Positions 52,724 to 59,883 of a DNA stretch of 64,000 bases are shown piece by piece. Under the pieces are notes generated by a model. That model ran no database searches. It was not told where the DNA came from and was given only the letters and a program-made list of their open reading frames with translations. The stretch covers positions 1 to 64,000 of the forward strand of contig NZ_VMNW02000012.1 of NCBI RefSeq assembly GCF_007713735.2. Reading direction: 5' to 3'. Both the position numbers and the translations under genes were made by a program. This DNA is from Amycolatopsis acidicola (lineage in GTDB: Bacteria > Actinomycetota > Actinomycetes > Mycobacteriales > Pseudonocardiaceae). Each line of letters opens with the position of its first letter. Position 1 is the first letter of the stretch.

Positions 52724-53031
52724 TGCTGGGAGGACGACGGTTCGGGAGGCCCGGGCTGCTGGGCACCATGGCGCGCACCGCGGTCGTCGCGGGCACGGCC
52801 AAGGCAGTGACCGGCCGCATGCAACGACGCGCGGACGAGCGGGACGCGGCCGAGCAGGCGCGGGCACAACAGGCGGCGCTCCAGTCACAGGCTGAGCTGG
52901 CTCAGGTACCGGGGCAGAGCGGCGGCTCGGACCTGATGAGCCAGCTGGAGCGGCTCAACTCGCTGCACACCTCCGGGGTTCTCAATGACCAGGAGTTCGC
53001 CGCCGCAAAGGCGAAGCTGCTCGGGACGTAG
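52723..53031 (+). CDS. SHOCT-domain protein
   Basis: A 102-residue protein: a short basic, glycine-rich start (MLGGRRFGRPGLLG), a mildly hydrophobic helix (MARTAVVAGTAKAVTG), a Gln/Ala-rich coiled segment and a C-terminal SHOCT motif (LMSQLERLNSLHTSGVLNDQEFAAAKAKLL, here split: LMSQLERLNSLHTSGV, LNDQEFAAAKAKLL). SHOCT motifs often mediate oligomerisation. It overlaps the DUF6325-like stop by one base (TGATG), so the two are co-translated. Confidence 0.85.
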   Translation: MLGGRRFGRPGLLGTMARTAVVAGTAKAVTGRMQRRADERDAAEQARAQQAALQSQAELAQVPGQSGGSDLMSQLERLNSLHTSGVLNDQEFAAAKAKLLGT

Positions 53032-53046
53032 CGCTGACCGCTTCGC

Positions 53047-53361
53047 CTAAGCATCGCGGGCATCGGGTGCGCTTTCGATCTCGATGCCTTCATGGTGCAT
53101 GGCGGTGGTGAGGTCCCGTTCGTAGCTGCGGAGAATTCGTTGCGCGGCGCGGGCGTGCCGGGCGGCGATGACGAGGCTTTGGCAGAGGTCGTTTTCGTCG
53201 GCCTCCTCGAGTTCGCCGATGCCGGTGACATCGGCGCGGGCGAGGTCGAAGGCCGCCGCCTCGTAGTCGTCGAGTTTGTCGGCGGTGTCGGTGAGCTGGT
53301 GCAGCAGTGTGCGGGCGCGGATGTGCTGGGCGCGGTAATCGCTACCAGTGGCTGGTGTCAT
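53047..53361 (-). CDS. Small helical protein, unknown function, in the GntR operon
   Basis: A 104-residue, mostly helical, acidic protein (KLDDYEAAAFDLARADVTG, LCQSLVIAARHARAAQRIL). I do not recognise a family. The ATG at 53361 follows GGGAGAGAACC and overlaps the end of the short GntR gene; a start 11 codons upstream is possible. It is the last gene of the run of small minus-strand genes that begins at 54283, at the left edge of the conjugative-element-like region. Confidence 0.65.
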   Translation of the reverse strand: MTPATGSDYRAQHIRARTLLHQLTDTADKLDDYEAAAFDLARADVTGIGELEEADENDLCQSLVIAARHARAAQRILRSYERDLTTAMHHEGIEIESAPDARDA

Positions 53362-53614
53362 TTTGGTTCTCTCCCGGTTTGCTCCATCGGTCAACGGGGG
53401 TGACGTAGGTGCCTTTGCAGCGGATCGTGGTGACGAGCCCGCGTTCGCGCAGGAGTTTGGTGGCGTGGCGGCTGGTGCCGACGGAGACGCCGTATTCGCG
53501 GGCGAGATCGTTTTCGTTGGGTAGCGCGGTTCCTGGTGCCAGTTCGCCGGACCGGATGCGGTCTTCGAGGTCGTCGGCCACTCGTTCGTAGACGTAGCCC
53601 GGCCCGCGGTTCAT
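53342..53614 (-). CDS. GntR-type DNA-binding domain protein, HTH only
   Basis: A 90-residue protein consisting almost only of a GntR winged helix (VADDLEDRIRSGELAPGTALP, then EYGVSVGTSRHATKLLRERGL). It has no effector domain. It is clearly a paralogue of the next upstream gene, with the same VRHATKLL/SRHATKLL recognition segment. The ATG at 53614 overlaps that gene's stop (ATGA). An HTH-only copy could compete for the same operator or form mixed dimers. GntR regulators of this kind (KorSA-type) control transfer genes in actinomycete integrative elements. Confidence 0.8.
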   Translation of the reverse strand: MNRGPGYVYERVADDLEDRIRSGELAPGTALPNENDLAREYGVSVGTSRHATKLLRERGLVTTIRCKGTYVTPVDRWSKPGENQNDTSHW

Positions 53615-54072
53615 TCGGCGTTCCGGGCGAAGGTGTATTCGGCCTCGATGGTGCCGTCGGGTGCCTTGACGACGAGAACGCCGGGGCGGTGGGTCTGGGC
53701 GACATCGATACCGGTGCACAAGGCGCTGGATTTCTCGGCGTGGCCGCGGAGGTGCTCGCCGTCGAGGACGACGTGCCAGGCGTTGTCGCTCGGGAGGATT
53801 TCGACCAGGAAGGCGCGAGCTTGATCCTCCTGTGTGGACGGTGCGGCGATGTAGGTGCCGCGGGAGGGAAGGGTGACGACGAGTCCTCGCAGGCGGAGGA
53901 GTTTGGTGGCGTGGCGAACGGTGCCCAGTGAAACGTTGTACTCGGCGGCGAGTTTTTGTTCGTTGGGCAGTGTCGTGCGCGGCGCGAGTTCGCCGCCGCG
54001 GATGCGTTCGGCGAGGTGGTCGGCGACCTGAGCATAGAGGTAGCCGATGTTCTTATCGGGCGTGAAGTCCAC
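53611..54072 (-). CDS. GntR-family regulator with short C-terminal domain
   Basis: A 153-residue regulator: winged helix at residues 10-75 (VADHLAERIRGGELAPRTTLP, EYNVSLGTVRHATKLLRLRG) and a C-terminal domain of about 70 residues that resembles neither FCD nor UTRA in length. The GTG start is at 54072. It overlaps its HTH-only paralogue. The context next to spdB/traB-like genes suggests a KorSA-type repressor of conjugation or excision. Confidence 0.8.
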   Translation of the reverse strand: MDFTPDKNIGYLYAQVADHLAERIRGGELAPRTTLPNEQKLAAEYNVSLGTVRHATKLLRLRGLVVTLPSRGTYIAAPSTQEDQARAFLVEILPSDNAWHVVLDGEHLRGHAEKSSALCTGIDVAQTHRPGVLVVKAPDGTIEAEYTFARNAE

Positions 54073-54283
54073 GGTGATGCTCCGGCGCGTCGGGGTCGGT
54101 CTGGGGCCAGTGCCGGTCCTGCGGAAGCCAGCTGTGCGAAGTGCTTTCGGCGGCGATGCGGGCGCGGATCTGCGCGACGGTGATCCGTTCAGGGGTCCCG
54201 CTGCGTGCGCGGAGGTGGAGGACGGCCAGGTAGGTCAGGGGCGGTCCGAGGAAGACCAGGATCAGGGTGAGAGACGGGCTCAT
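54053..54283 (-). CDS. Small one-segment membrane protein
   Basis: A 76-residue protein with one membrane segment at the start (LTLILVFLGPPLTYLAVLHL) and a charged C-terminal half with ITVAQIRARIAAES. It overlaps the GntR gene by 20 bases on the same strand. Small membrane proteins of this kind occur in the transfer regions of actinomycete elements (Spd-like). The family is not recognised. Confidence 0.6.
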   Translation of the reverse strand: MSPSLTLILVFLGPPLTYLAVLHLRARSGTPERITVAQIRARIAAESTSHSWLPQDRHWPQTDPDAPEHHRGLHAR

Positions 54284-54616
54284 CGGTGGCTCCCGGGTTC
54301 GGCAAGATCATCGCTGCCAGGTTCGCCGCTCCCGGGATGCCAAGGCCAGGTCCTGGCCGGGCCATAAGCGGGCCATTGCGGCCGGCCGCGCCGGGAAGCG
54401 CCTGGGCGAGGTGTCCCACGTGTCCCCGCTTTGGGACGGGCTTTCCGGTGTTGGTGGGACGGGTGACGCAAGGCTTCTATCTGCGCTTTTGGTGCCAGGT
54501 CGGCCCAATGGGACGGGTTGTCGGGGACGGCCAGGCCGTCCCGGTCGAGGCGCCGAATCGCCGGAAAACGAGAGATTCTTTGGGACGGGACGGCGTCCCA
54601 ATGGCATGATGAAATC
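54284..54616. other. Regulatory gap with direct repeats and palindromes
   Basis: This 333-base gap between divergent genes has no convincing coding frame. It holds four direct copies of TGGGACGGG, a TTGGGACG/CGTCCCAA palindrome and, at the right end, a GCATGAT/ATCATGC palindrome over the start of the next gene. It is the best candidate in the window for a regulatory or transfer locus. Confidence 0.6.
54433..54589 (+). repeat. Four direct repeats of GGGACGGG
   Basis: Copies lie at 54433-54440, 54456-54463, 54510-54517 and 54582-54589, all in the same orientation and all preceded by T. An 8-mer with four same-strand copies in 157 bases is well above what base composition predicts. The form GGG-N2-GGG recalls the oriented 8-mers recognised by FtsK/TraB-type translocases. 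Confidence 0.6.
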
Positions 54617-54620
54617 ATGC
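54580..54620. promoter_or_regulatory. Two palindromes at the start of the HTH/Nudix-like gene
   Basis: The first is TTGGGACG-GGACGG-CGTCCCAA (54580-54601), with perfect 8-base arms. The second is GCATGAT-GAA-ATCATGC (54604-54620), with perfect 7-base arms, and contains the ATG start at 54617. No ribosome site is seen between them. They are probably operators, perhaps for autoregulation by the encoded helix-turn-helix protein; the second could also hide the start codon in an RNA hairpin. Confidence 0.6.
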
Positions 54621-55981
54621 GCACTTCAGCTGTACGTCAGCCGCCAGCTCGCACGGTCCTGGAACGCGAGATCCGCGGACGCAGGCTGACGCTGGGGGAG
54701 TTCGTCGATTTCGCGGACCGGTTCGCCCGCGAGCACGGGGAGTCGGGCACGGTGAGTCTCCGGCACCTGAACAGGCTGGTCGCGGGCCGTGGGCCTGGTG
54801 GCGGGCCGGTCGGGCTGCCGAGGCCGGGCACGGCGCGTCTGCTGGAGCGGATCTTCGGCATCGGCATCCAGGAGCTTCTCGAGCCTCCGCAGGTCAGGCT
54901 GGACTCGGGCGCGCCCGGGCGCTCCGAGATCGCGGAGACGCTGGTCGGCTACTACGGCGCTGACGAGTTCGCCTACCGCGTGGACTGCGCGGGCGACGAG
55001 AGGGTGACCAGCATCGTGACCCGCCCGGAATGGCTGTCCGGCGCGGTCACCTTGGAGCCCGGCAGCGAGCGGTTCGACCTGGTGCCCGCGCAAAGCCTGG
55101 TGGATCCGCGTACCGACGTGAAGCGCGACGCCGAGATGGTCGACGCGCCACTGTACCGGCTGCTGGACATCGACATCGGGCCGGGCGGAGTTTCCGGGAC
55201 GTTCGGTCGTGTGTCCTTTATGGACTATGCGCTCGGCCCCGACCTGCTCGAAGCGGAACTCCCCGGGCCGGTGGACACCTGGCAGCTGCGGCCCCGTTAC
55301 CTCCCGGACCTCGACGCCGTGTGGCACCTGCCCGGACGCCTGTGTGCCGGTGGCGTGGCGGCGTTGTGTGCGATCGCGCGCCCCGCGGAGGGGAATCGTC
55401 CGGCGGATTACGCGTTGCTGGTGCAGCGGAGATCCGATCGCGTGGTGAACGGCGCGGGGCGATTGTCGGTGATTCCCAAGGCTTTTCACCAGCCACTGAC
55501 CGATCACCGAGGCGATCTGCCGATTCGCGCGACACTGTTGCGGGAAATGGAAGAAGAGCTGTTCGGGCGCGCGGAGGTGGACAGCGCCGCGGCGGCAGCG
55601 GCTGCCGCGCCGATGCACGTGAGCAGGTTGACCGAGCCGATGCGGTGGCTGCTCGGCGCGCCAGGCCGCTTGCGCCTGGAGTGCACCGGATTCGGCCTGA
55701 ACCTGGTCAGCGGCAACTACGAGTTCGCCGGTTTGGTCGTGGTCGAGGACGAGGAGTTCTGGACCAGGTTCGGCGGGCACATCGAGGCGAACTGGGAAGC
55801 GTCAGGGCTTCAGGTGTATTCCAGTGTGGACACCGAACTCACGGCGGAGCTGGTCGCGGATGATGACTGGAGCAACGAGGGACTTTTCGCTCTGCTGCAG
55901 GGGTTTCGCCGGTTGACCGAATGCGGGGGAGAACGGGCGCGGCTGCCGGAGGTCAGGTCGCGGATGGCCAGCGCACGGTGA
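54617..55981 (+). CDS. Helix-turn-helix/Nudix-like fusion protein (paralogue A)
   Basis: A 454-residue protein. Residues 17-90 form a Cro/C1-like DNA-binding domain (LTLGEFVDFADRFAREHGES, SLRHLNRLVAGR, GTARLLERIFGI). The middle domain (about 120-230) is unknown. The C-terminal half is Nudix-like: LLVQRRSDRVV, LSVIPKAFHQP and the box remnant REMEEELFG (Arg309-Glu314), which keeps the metal-binding glutamates but lacks the upstream Gly and Glu of the canonical box. A close paralogue lies in the opposite direction at 56303-57820. The ATG at 54617 lies inside a palindrome. It overlaps the cupin gene tail to tail by 29 bases. Similar context to the Nudix immunity protein Pif of pSAM2 suggests a role in transfer control. 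Confidence 0.75.
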   Translation: MRTSAVRQPPARTVLEREIRGRRLTLGEFVDFADRFAREHGESGTVSLRHLNRLVAGRGPGGGPVGLPRPGTARLLERIFGIGIQELLEPPQVRLDSGAPGRSEIAETLVGYYGADEFAYRVDCAGDERVTSIVTRPEWLSGAVTLEPGSERFDLVPAQSLVDPRTDVKRDAEMVDAPLYRLLDIDIGPGGVSGTFGRVSFMDYALGPDLLEAELPGPVDTWQLRPRYLPDLDAVWHLPGRLCAGGVAALCAIARPAEGNRPADYALLVQRRSDRVVNGAGRLSVIPKAFHQPLTDHRGDLPIRATLLREMEEELFGRAEVDSAAAAAAAAPMHVSRLTEPMRWLLGAPGRLRLECTGFGLNLVSGNYEFAGLVVVEDEEFWTRFGGHIEANWEASGLQVYSSVDTELTAELVADDDWSNEGLFALLQGFRRLTECGGERARLPEVRSRMASAR

Positions 55982-56303
55982 TGACGGTGGAATCCGCGAG
56001 CGCTTCCCAAGAATGGTCGATACCCGGGCCCCACATCACGTAGTCACCTTGGCGGGCCAGAGTGACGCTGCCTTCGGTGAGGTCGAGGCGGAAGGTGCCG
56101 CCGACCATGAGCAGCAGTGTGGTGCGCTGGTCGTCGGCGGTCCATTCGGCGCGTTTGTCGCCTGCCGGGTGGATACCCCATTTGACCTCGACGTCCTTGG
56201 TGGCGCGGACATCGTCGGCCGGCCTGATGAAATGACCGAGCAGCCAGCCGCGGTTGCCGGGCGCGTCGTCGTCGGCGTTGCCGCTGTAGAAGTTGGCGCC
56301 CAC
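55953..56303 (-). CDS. Small cupin-fold protein coupled to the HTH/Nudix-like gene
   Basis: A 116-residue protein with a single cupin barrel: KWGIHPAGDKRAEW, TLLLMVGGTFRLDL, QGDYVMWGPGIDHSW. Histidines in the IHPAG and GIDHSW segments could bind a metal or ligand. The GTG start at 56303 shares a base with the stop of the upstream regulator (TAGTG), so the two are translationally coupled. It may sense or process a small ligand for the paired regulator. Its function is unknown. Confidence 0.75.
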   Translation of the reverse strand: MGANFYSGNADDDAPGNRGWLLGHFIRPADDVRATKDVEVKWGIHPAGDKRAEWTADDQRTTLLLMVGGTFRLDLTEGSVTLARQGDYVMWGPGIDHSWEALADSTVITVRWPSAT

Positions 56304-57820
56304 TAGATCTCCCCTTCGATCGCCGGCAGGTCCACGCGGTCACCGCCGATCTCGCCGAGCCGCCGCAATCCTTGCAGCAGCGCGAACAGTCCCTCGTTGC
56401 TCCACGCTACATCGCCGATGAGATCGGTCAGCAGCGCCCGGTCGCGGCTGGAGTACTGGCGAAGGTTCGCCGATTCCCAGTTGGCTTCGACGAGACCGCC
56501 GTAGCGGGCCCAGAAGTCTTCGTCCTCGACGACGATCAGGCCGGGGAACTCGTAGTTCCCGCTCATGAGGTTCAGGCCGAATCCCGTGGATTCCATGCGG
56601 ATGCGGCCGGGTTCGCCGAAGAGCCACTGCATGGGTTCGGACAGCCTGCTGGGGTGCATCGGGTCGGCGGCGCGTTGGTGCGCAACGGTGTTGTCGATGT
56701 CGTCGCGCCCGAAGAGTTCTTCTTCCATCTCGCGGCGGAGTGTCGCGCCGATCCTGCCGTCGGCGCGCAGGTCGGCCATCGGCTGGTGAAAGCCCTTGGG
56801 GATGACCGCGAGCCGGCGGGCGGCGTTCACGACATGCCCTGAACGTTCCTGAACGAGCAGCACGTAGTCCGCGGGGCCACGGAACGGGTCCGCGGGCCTC
56901 GCGAACGCGCACAGGGCGAGCGTGCCGCCCGCGCACAACCGGTTGGGCAAGTCGAGTACAGCCGCGGCGTCCGGGAGATACCGGTCGCGCAAGGGAGTGG
57001 AGGGCACGCCGGCGACGAGCGAGTCGACGAGTTCGCCCTCGAGGAGGTCCATCGTGAGGGCGTAATCGACGAAGTGGCTGATGCCCAGGGTGCCGTCGAT
57101 CTTGCCGTCGGCGATGTCGATGCCGAGGAGCCGGTACAGCGGCATGTTCACGAGTTTGGTGCGCAGCGCGAGACTTTCGGCCAGCCGTTGCGCGGCCCGG
57201 CTTGCGGCCTCGGCGTCGAGCCGGGCGGTCGGTCCGGGTGTTGCCGAGGTCAGCCGGAATCGGTCGTCGGTGAAGAGGGAGGCGCGCAGGTCGAGCCAGT
57301 CCGCGTGGGTCAGGATGCTGGTGGCCGCGACGGTGTCGTCGATGCATGCCGAGTAACAGCCGTAGCCCTCGGGCAGATCCGAGTAGTACGCGCGGAGCGC
57401 GTCGGCCACCTGGCGCTGATTCACGCGGGCCCGTCGGTTGCCGCGATCGCGCAGCTGCTGGGTGTCCACTTGCACCAGCCGACGCGAAACCTCGTCGCGG
57501 GCGGTGCCTGAGGGCCAGTCGCTGTGCTCGTCGAGCCACTCGAGAGCCGCACGCAGGTGCGCATCAGCGAGCCGGTCGTCTTCGGGGGCAGGGCTGCTGA
57601 CAGCGGAGAAGCGCTCCTTCACCGGCGATGGCGCTTGTTCCAGCGCGGTGTCCAGCAGTTGCTGCATCTCCGGCTTCGGCCGCAGCGTGGGCTTCTGGTG
57701 CCACCCGGCGACCGTCCGGACGCCGATGCCGAGGTGCTCGGCGAAGGCCTCGTTGCTCATGCGCAGCGCGGACTGCAGGCGGCAAGCGGTCTCCCCGGTC
57801 CAGCCGCTCACCGCGTTCAT
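56303..57820 (-). CDS. Helix-turn-helix/Nudix-like fusion protein (paralogue B)
   Basis: A 505-residue paralogue of the protein at 54617. The N-terminus is an XRE-type DNA-binding domain (MSNEAFAEHLGIGVRTVAGWH), followed by an extra helical part (residues 60-150). The common core follows: the middle domain, LLVQERSGHVV, LAVIPKGFHQP and the Nudix-like REMEEELFG at Arg363-Glu368. Both proteins share a distinctive C-terminal segment (GFGLNLMSGNYEFPGL here; GFGLNLVSGNYEFAGL in A) and a final SNEGLFALLQG. The ATG at 57820 was chosen; a GTG five codons upstream is possible. Paired TGCACTGG repeats precede it. It is coupled to the cupin gene. Confidence 0.75.
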   Translation of the reverse strand: MNAVSGWTGETACRLQSALRMSNEAFAEHLGIGVRTVAGWHQKPTLRPKPEMQQLLDTALEQAPSPVKERFSAVSSPAPEDDRLADAHLRAALEWLDEHSDWPSGTARDEVSRRLVQVDTQQLRDRGNRRARVNQRQVADALRAYYSDLPEGYGCYSACIDDTVAATSILTHADWLDLRASLFTDDRFRLTSATPGPTARLDAEAASRAAQRLAESLALRTKLVNMPLYRLLGIDIADGKIDGTLGISHFVDYALTMDLLEGELVDSLVAGVPSTPLRDRYLPDAAAVLDLPNRLCAGGTLALCAFARPADPFRGPADYVLLVQERSGHVVNAARRLAVIPKGFHQPMADLRADGRIGATLRREMEEELFGRDDIDNTVAHQRAADPMHPSRLSEPMQWLFGEPGRIRMESTGFGLNLMSGNYEFPGLIVVEDEDFWARYGGLVEANWESANLRQYSSRDRALLTDLIGDVAWSNEGLFALLQGLRRLGEIGGDRVDLPAIEGEI

Positions 57821-57830
57821 GCGAGGGACC

Positions 57831-57860
57831 TGCACTGGTTCCGCACCCGATGTGCACTGG
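57831..57860. promoter_or_regulatory. Direct repeat TGCACTGG upstream of paralogue B
   Basis: TGCACTGG occurs at 57831-57838 and again at 57853-57860, a 22-base period (two helical turns), directly upstream of the XRE/Nudix-like gene. Same-face spacing would suit cooperative binding of a regulator, perhaps the encoded protein. Weak evidence on its own. Confidence 0.35.
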
Positions 57861-57924
57861 ATGTGCCTGGGGCCTGCGCCGGATTCGCAGTGGAATTACT
57901 GGCATGAAACGACAACGACGGCAC

Positions 57925-58308
57925 CTAACGCTCCCGGCGGACGTGCTCGAGGACAGTGGCCAGATCCGCTTTGAGGTCATCGAGCCGGTCGGTGATCGCG
58001 TCCATCCGCCGCTCCAGACCGTCCATCCGCGACCAGACGGTGTCGCCCCGGTCGAGCAGCGGCTCCTCGGTTTTCGGTGGCCGACGATGGTGCAGGACCG
58101 CGTCGAGGTGCTGGGGATGCCACCCCAGGGCCACCGACAGCGACTCCAGCGTGCGCGGGCTCCGGCGTCGTTCGACGACGTGATGCTGGATCTCCCGGAC
58201 GACCGCCTGCGAGACGTGCGAACGCTTGGCCAATTCTCGCTGCAGCCAGCCCAGTTCGTTCACCCGGGCGTTGACGGCCTTCGCGACCGCTGCCCAATCC
58301 TCCGACAT
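57925..58308 (-). CDS. XRE-family regulator with coiled-coil tail
   Basis: A 127-residue protein: helix-turn-helix at residues 18-65 (LQRELAKRSHVSQAVVREIQ), with a LESLSVALGWHPQHLDAVL segment, and a C-terminal coiled coil (MDGLERRMDAITDRLDDLKADLATVLEHV, split: MDGLERRMDAITDRLDD, LKADLATVLEHV). Such proteins often control transfer genes in actinomycete elements. It is divergent from the small HTH/excisionase-like gene, with GAAATCAA repeats in the shared gap. Confidence 0.85.
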   Translation of the reverse strand: MSEDWAAVAKAVNARVNELGWLQRELAKRSHVSQAVVREIQHHVVERRRSPRTLESLSVALGWHPQHLDAVLHHRRPPKTEEPLLDRGDTVWSRMDGLERRMDAITDRLDDLKADLATVLEHVRRER

Positions 58309-58410
58309 CCACCCCTCCGCGCTCGGCCTCGGCGACGAGGTTAGCGGCTCCGCTCCCTAGCGCGGCGTGACGCGCCCTGTCGCGGCGATCGCACGCGCCC
58401 ACCGGATGTC

Positions 58411-58438
58411 GAAATCAATAACTCAGTGCTGAAATCAA
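58411..58438. promoter_or_regulatory. GAAATCAA direct repeats before the transfer operon
   Basis: GAAATCAA at 58411-58418 and 58431-58438 repeat with a 20-base period in an AT-rich patch 21 bases upstream of the first transfer-operon gene. This is a natural place for an operator and promoter. The adjacent XRE protein is a likely binder. Confidence 0.5.
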
Positions 58439-58458
58439 CAAGCAAAGGACTTCCACCC

Positions 58459-58629
58459 ATGACTGCGAACACCTACTCGATCCGTGCTGCCGCTTGGATC
58501 CTCGGCGTCGACCCCGACCGCATCGCCCGTGCCATCCGGCTCGGCACCCTTCGCGCGACTCGACGCAACGGACAACTCGTCATCCCCGCGGTCGCGCTCG
58601 TCCGTCTGCTCGACAGGGGCGCGGCATGA
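58459..58629 (+). CDS. Small helix-turn-helix protein (excisionase/MerR-like)
   Basis: A 56-residue protein. SIRAAAWILGVDPDRIARAI is a helix-turn-helix of the type found in excisionases and small MerR-like proteins, followed by a wing (GTLRATRRNGQLVIP). Small size and position at the head of the transfer operon fit an Xis-like or regulatory role. The ATG follows AAAGGACTTCCACCC. It overlaps the whiB-like start (ATGA). No integrase is nearby, so excisionase function is not proven. Confidence 0.7.
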   Translation: MTANTYSIRAAAWILGVDPDRIARAIRLGTLRATRRNGQLVIPAVALVRLLDRGAA

Positions 58630-58958
58630 CCGATCCGGAGGAACTGCGCCTGGTCGGGATCGCCTGGCAGCTGGACCGGCTGCGCTGGGTCCCGACCGGC
58701 GCGCTCGACGCCCTCGTCCGCGACGACGGCCTGTGTTTCTGGGCTTGTCCCGATCCCGTGCCGGAGGTCGCGAACGACCGGGAACTGGCTGCCTGCTTCT
58801 GCGCGGGCTGCCCGGTCCCGGATGAATGCCTGGAACTGGAACTCCGCACCGGCGGCGAAAACACCGTCGGAGTGTGGGGAGCGATGCCCGAAGACGAGCG
58901 GCGCGCGCTGCGCCCGCACTGGCTGCGCCGCGGAGAGCGAGCGGGGAGGGAGGAGTGA
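58626..58958 (+). CDS. WhiB-family [4Fe-4S] regulator, element-borne variant
   Basis: A 110-residue WhiB-like protein. The cluster ligands can be Cys37 (or Cys41), Cys59, Cys62 and Cys68 (CxxC then x5 C in CAGCPVPDEC). The turn GVWGAMPEDERRAL follows, a variant of the usual GVWGG. The spacing of the first cysteine and the extra Cys57 are unusual. WhiB proteins are restricted to actinobacteria and their phages. The gene is coupled to both neighbours and may time transfer with development or stress. Confidence 0.85.
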   Translation: MTDPEELRLVGIAWQLDRLRWVPTGALDALVRDDGLCFWACPDPVPEVANDRELAACFCAGCPVPDECLELELRTGGENTVGVWGAMPEDERRALRPHWLRRGERAGREE

Positions 58959-59278
58959 TGACCGCGATCAGCTTGACGCCTCAGCAGGTCATATTCGGAA
59001 TCGGTCTCTTCTGCATCCTCGTCGGGGCGCGGCGAATGGGGCGCCGGCGGCGTTCCAAGGCCGAGGTCGAGGTACGTGCCGTGTCCCTGGCCGGGCGGGT
59101 GACGTTCACCGCCGCGCTGATCGTGGCCGTGCAGTGGGTGGTGATCGCGGAGGTCGGGGGAGTGTGGCCGGTCCTGGTGGTGCTGGCCGTCCCCGCCCTG
59201 GTCGCCGCCTACACGATCATCCGCGCCACGACGGTGACCACGCAGGAGTTCCCCCGGCGTCGTGGAGGCCGCCGGTGA
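58958..59278 (+). CDS. Small membrane protein of the transfer operon
   Basis: A 106-residue protein with three hydrophobic segments (VIFGIGLFCILVGA, GRVTFTAALIVAVQWVVIA, WPVLVVLAVPALVAAYTII) separated by a strongly basic loop (RRMGRRRRSKAEVE). The family is not recognised, but its position before the DUF2637 gene suits a Spd-type (spread) protein. The ATG follows GGGAGGGAGGAGTG. It overlaps both neighbours by four bases or fewer. Confidence 0.75.
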   Translation: MTAISLTPQQVIFGIGLFCILVGARRMGRRRRSKAEVEVRAVSLAGRVTFTAALIVAVQWVVIAEVGGVWPVLVVLAVPALVAAYTIIRATTVTTQEFPRRRGGRR

Positions 59279-59883
59279 ACGAAAGCCCGGAGGATGTCGG
59301 GCGCGTGGCCGTGCAGGTCGACCGGTTGTGCTGGACCGGGATCCTGCTGGGGCTCGCCTTCACGATGACCAATGTCCAGCAGTTCGCCGCGGCCGGATCA
59401 GCCGCATGGTCACTGTCCTGGTGGGGAGCCTGGCTGCTGGACCCGATGGTTTCGCTTGTCCTGCTGGCAATCCTGCGCGCGGAGCAGATCACCGCCCGGC
59501 ACGGCGTGCGCACCGGAGGCTGGGTGCGCGGCGCGAAGTGGTTCACGTTGGCCGCCACCTACGTCATGAACACCTGGCAGGCGTTCGCGGAGCGTTCGCC
59601 CGCGCTTGTAGTACTGCATTCCGTCCCGCCGCTGGTCGTCTTCGTCGCGACCGAGGCGGTGACGGATCTGCGGGACAAACTCGGGGCGGCGGTCGCCGCT
59701 GTCCGGCAACCCGAACGCACCACTCCCCGAACCTCGTTCGCGGAGTACCTGGAGGTGGCGCGCGCGGCGCTGACCTCGGAGGTGACGGTGACGCCCGCGT
59801 GGGTTCGCGAGGCGACGGGGTGTTCACGGGGTCTGTCGTCCAAGCTCGCCGCGGCGCTGCGAGCGGAACGGGGGCGCTCATGA
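59275..59883 (+). CDS. DUF2637 (SpdB-like) membrane protein
   Basis: A 202-residue protein with about four membrane segments (TGILLGLAFTMTNVQQFAAAG, LLDPMVSLVLLAILRAEQI) typical of DUF2637, and a soluble C-terminal half with a winged-helix-like end (VTPAWVREATGCSRGLSSKL). DUF2637 proteins are encoded next to traB in actinomycete plasmids and integrative elements and are thought to aid intramycelial spread of DNA. The GTG start overlaps the previous stop and its own stop overlaps traB. Confidence 0.85.
   Translation: MNESPEDVGRVAVQVDRLCWTGILLGLAFTMTNVQQFAAAGSAAWSLSWWGAWLLDPMVSLVLLAILRAEQITARHGVRTGGWVRGAKWFTLAATYVMNTWQAFAERSPALVVLHSVPPLVVFVATEAVTDLRDKLGAAVAAVRQPERTTPRTSFAEYLEVARAALTSEVTVTPAWVREATGCSRGLSSKLAAALRAERGRS

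Noticed and set aside
54433..54589. CRISPR array
   Set aside because: The repeats are only 8-9 bases long, irregularly spaced, and there are no cas genes.
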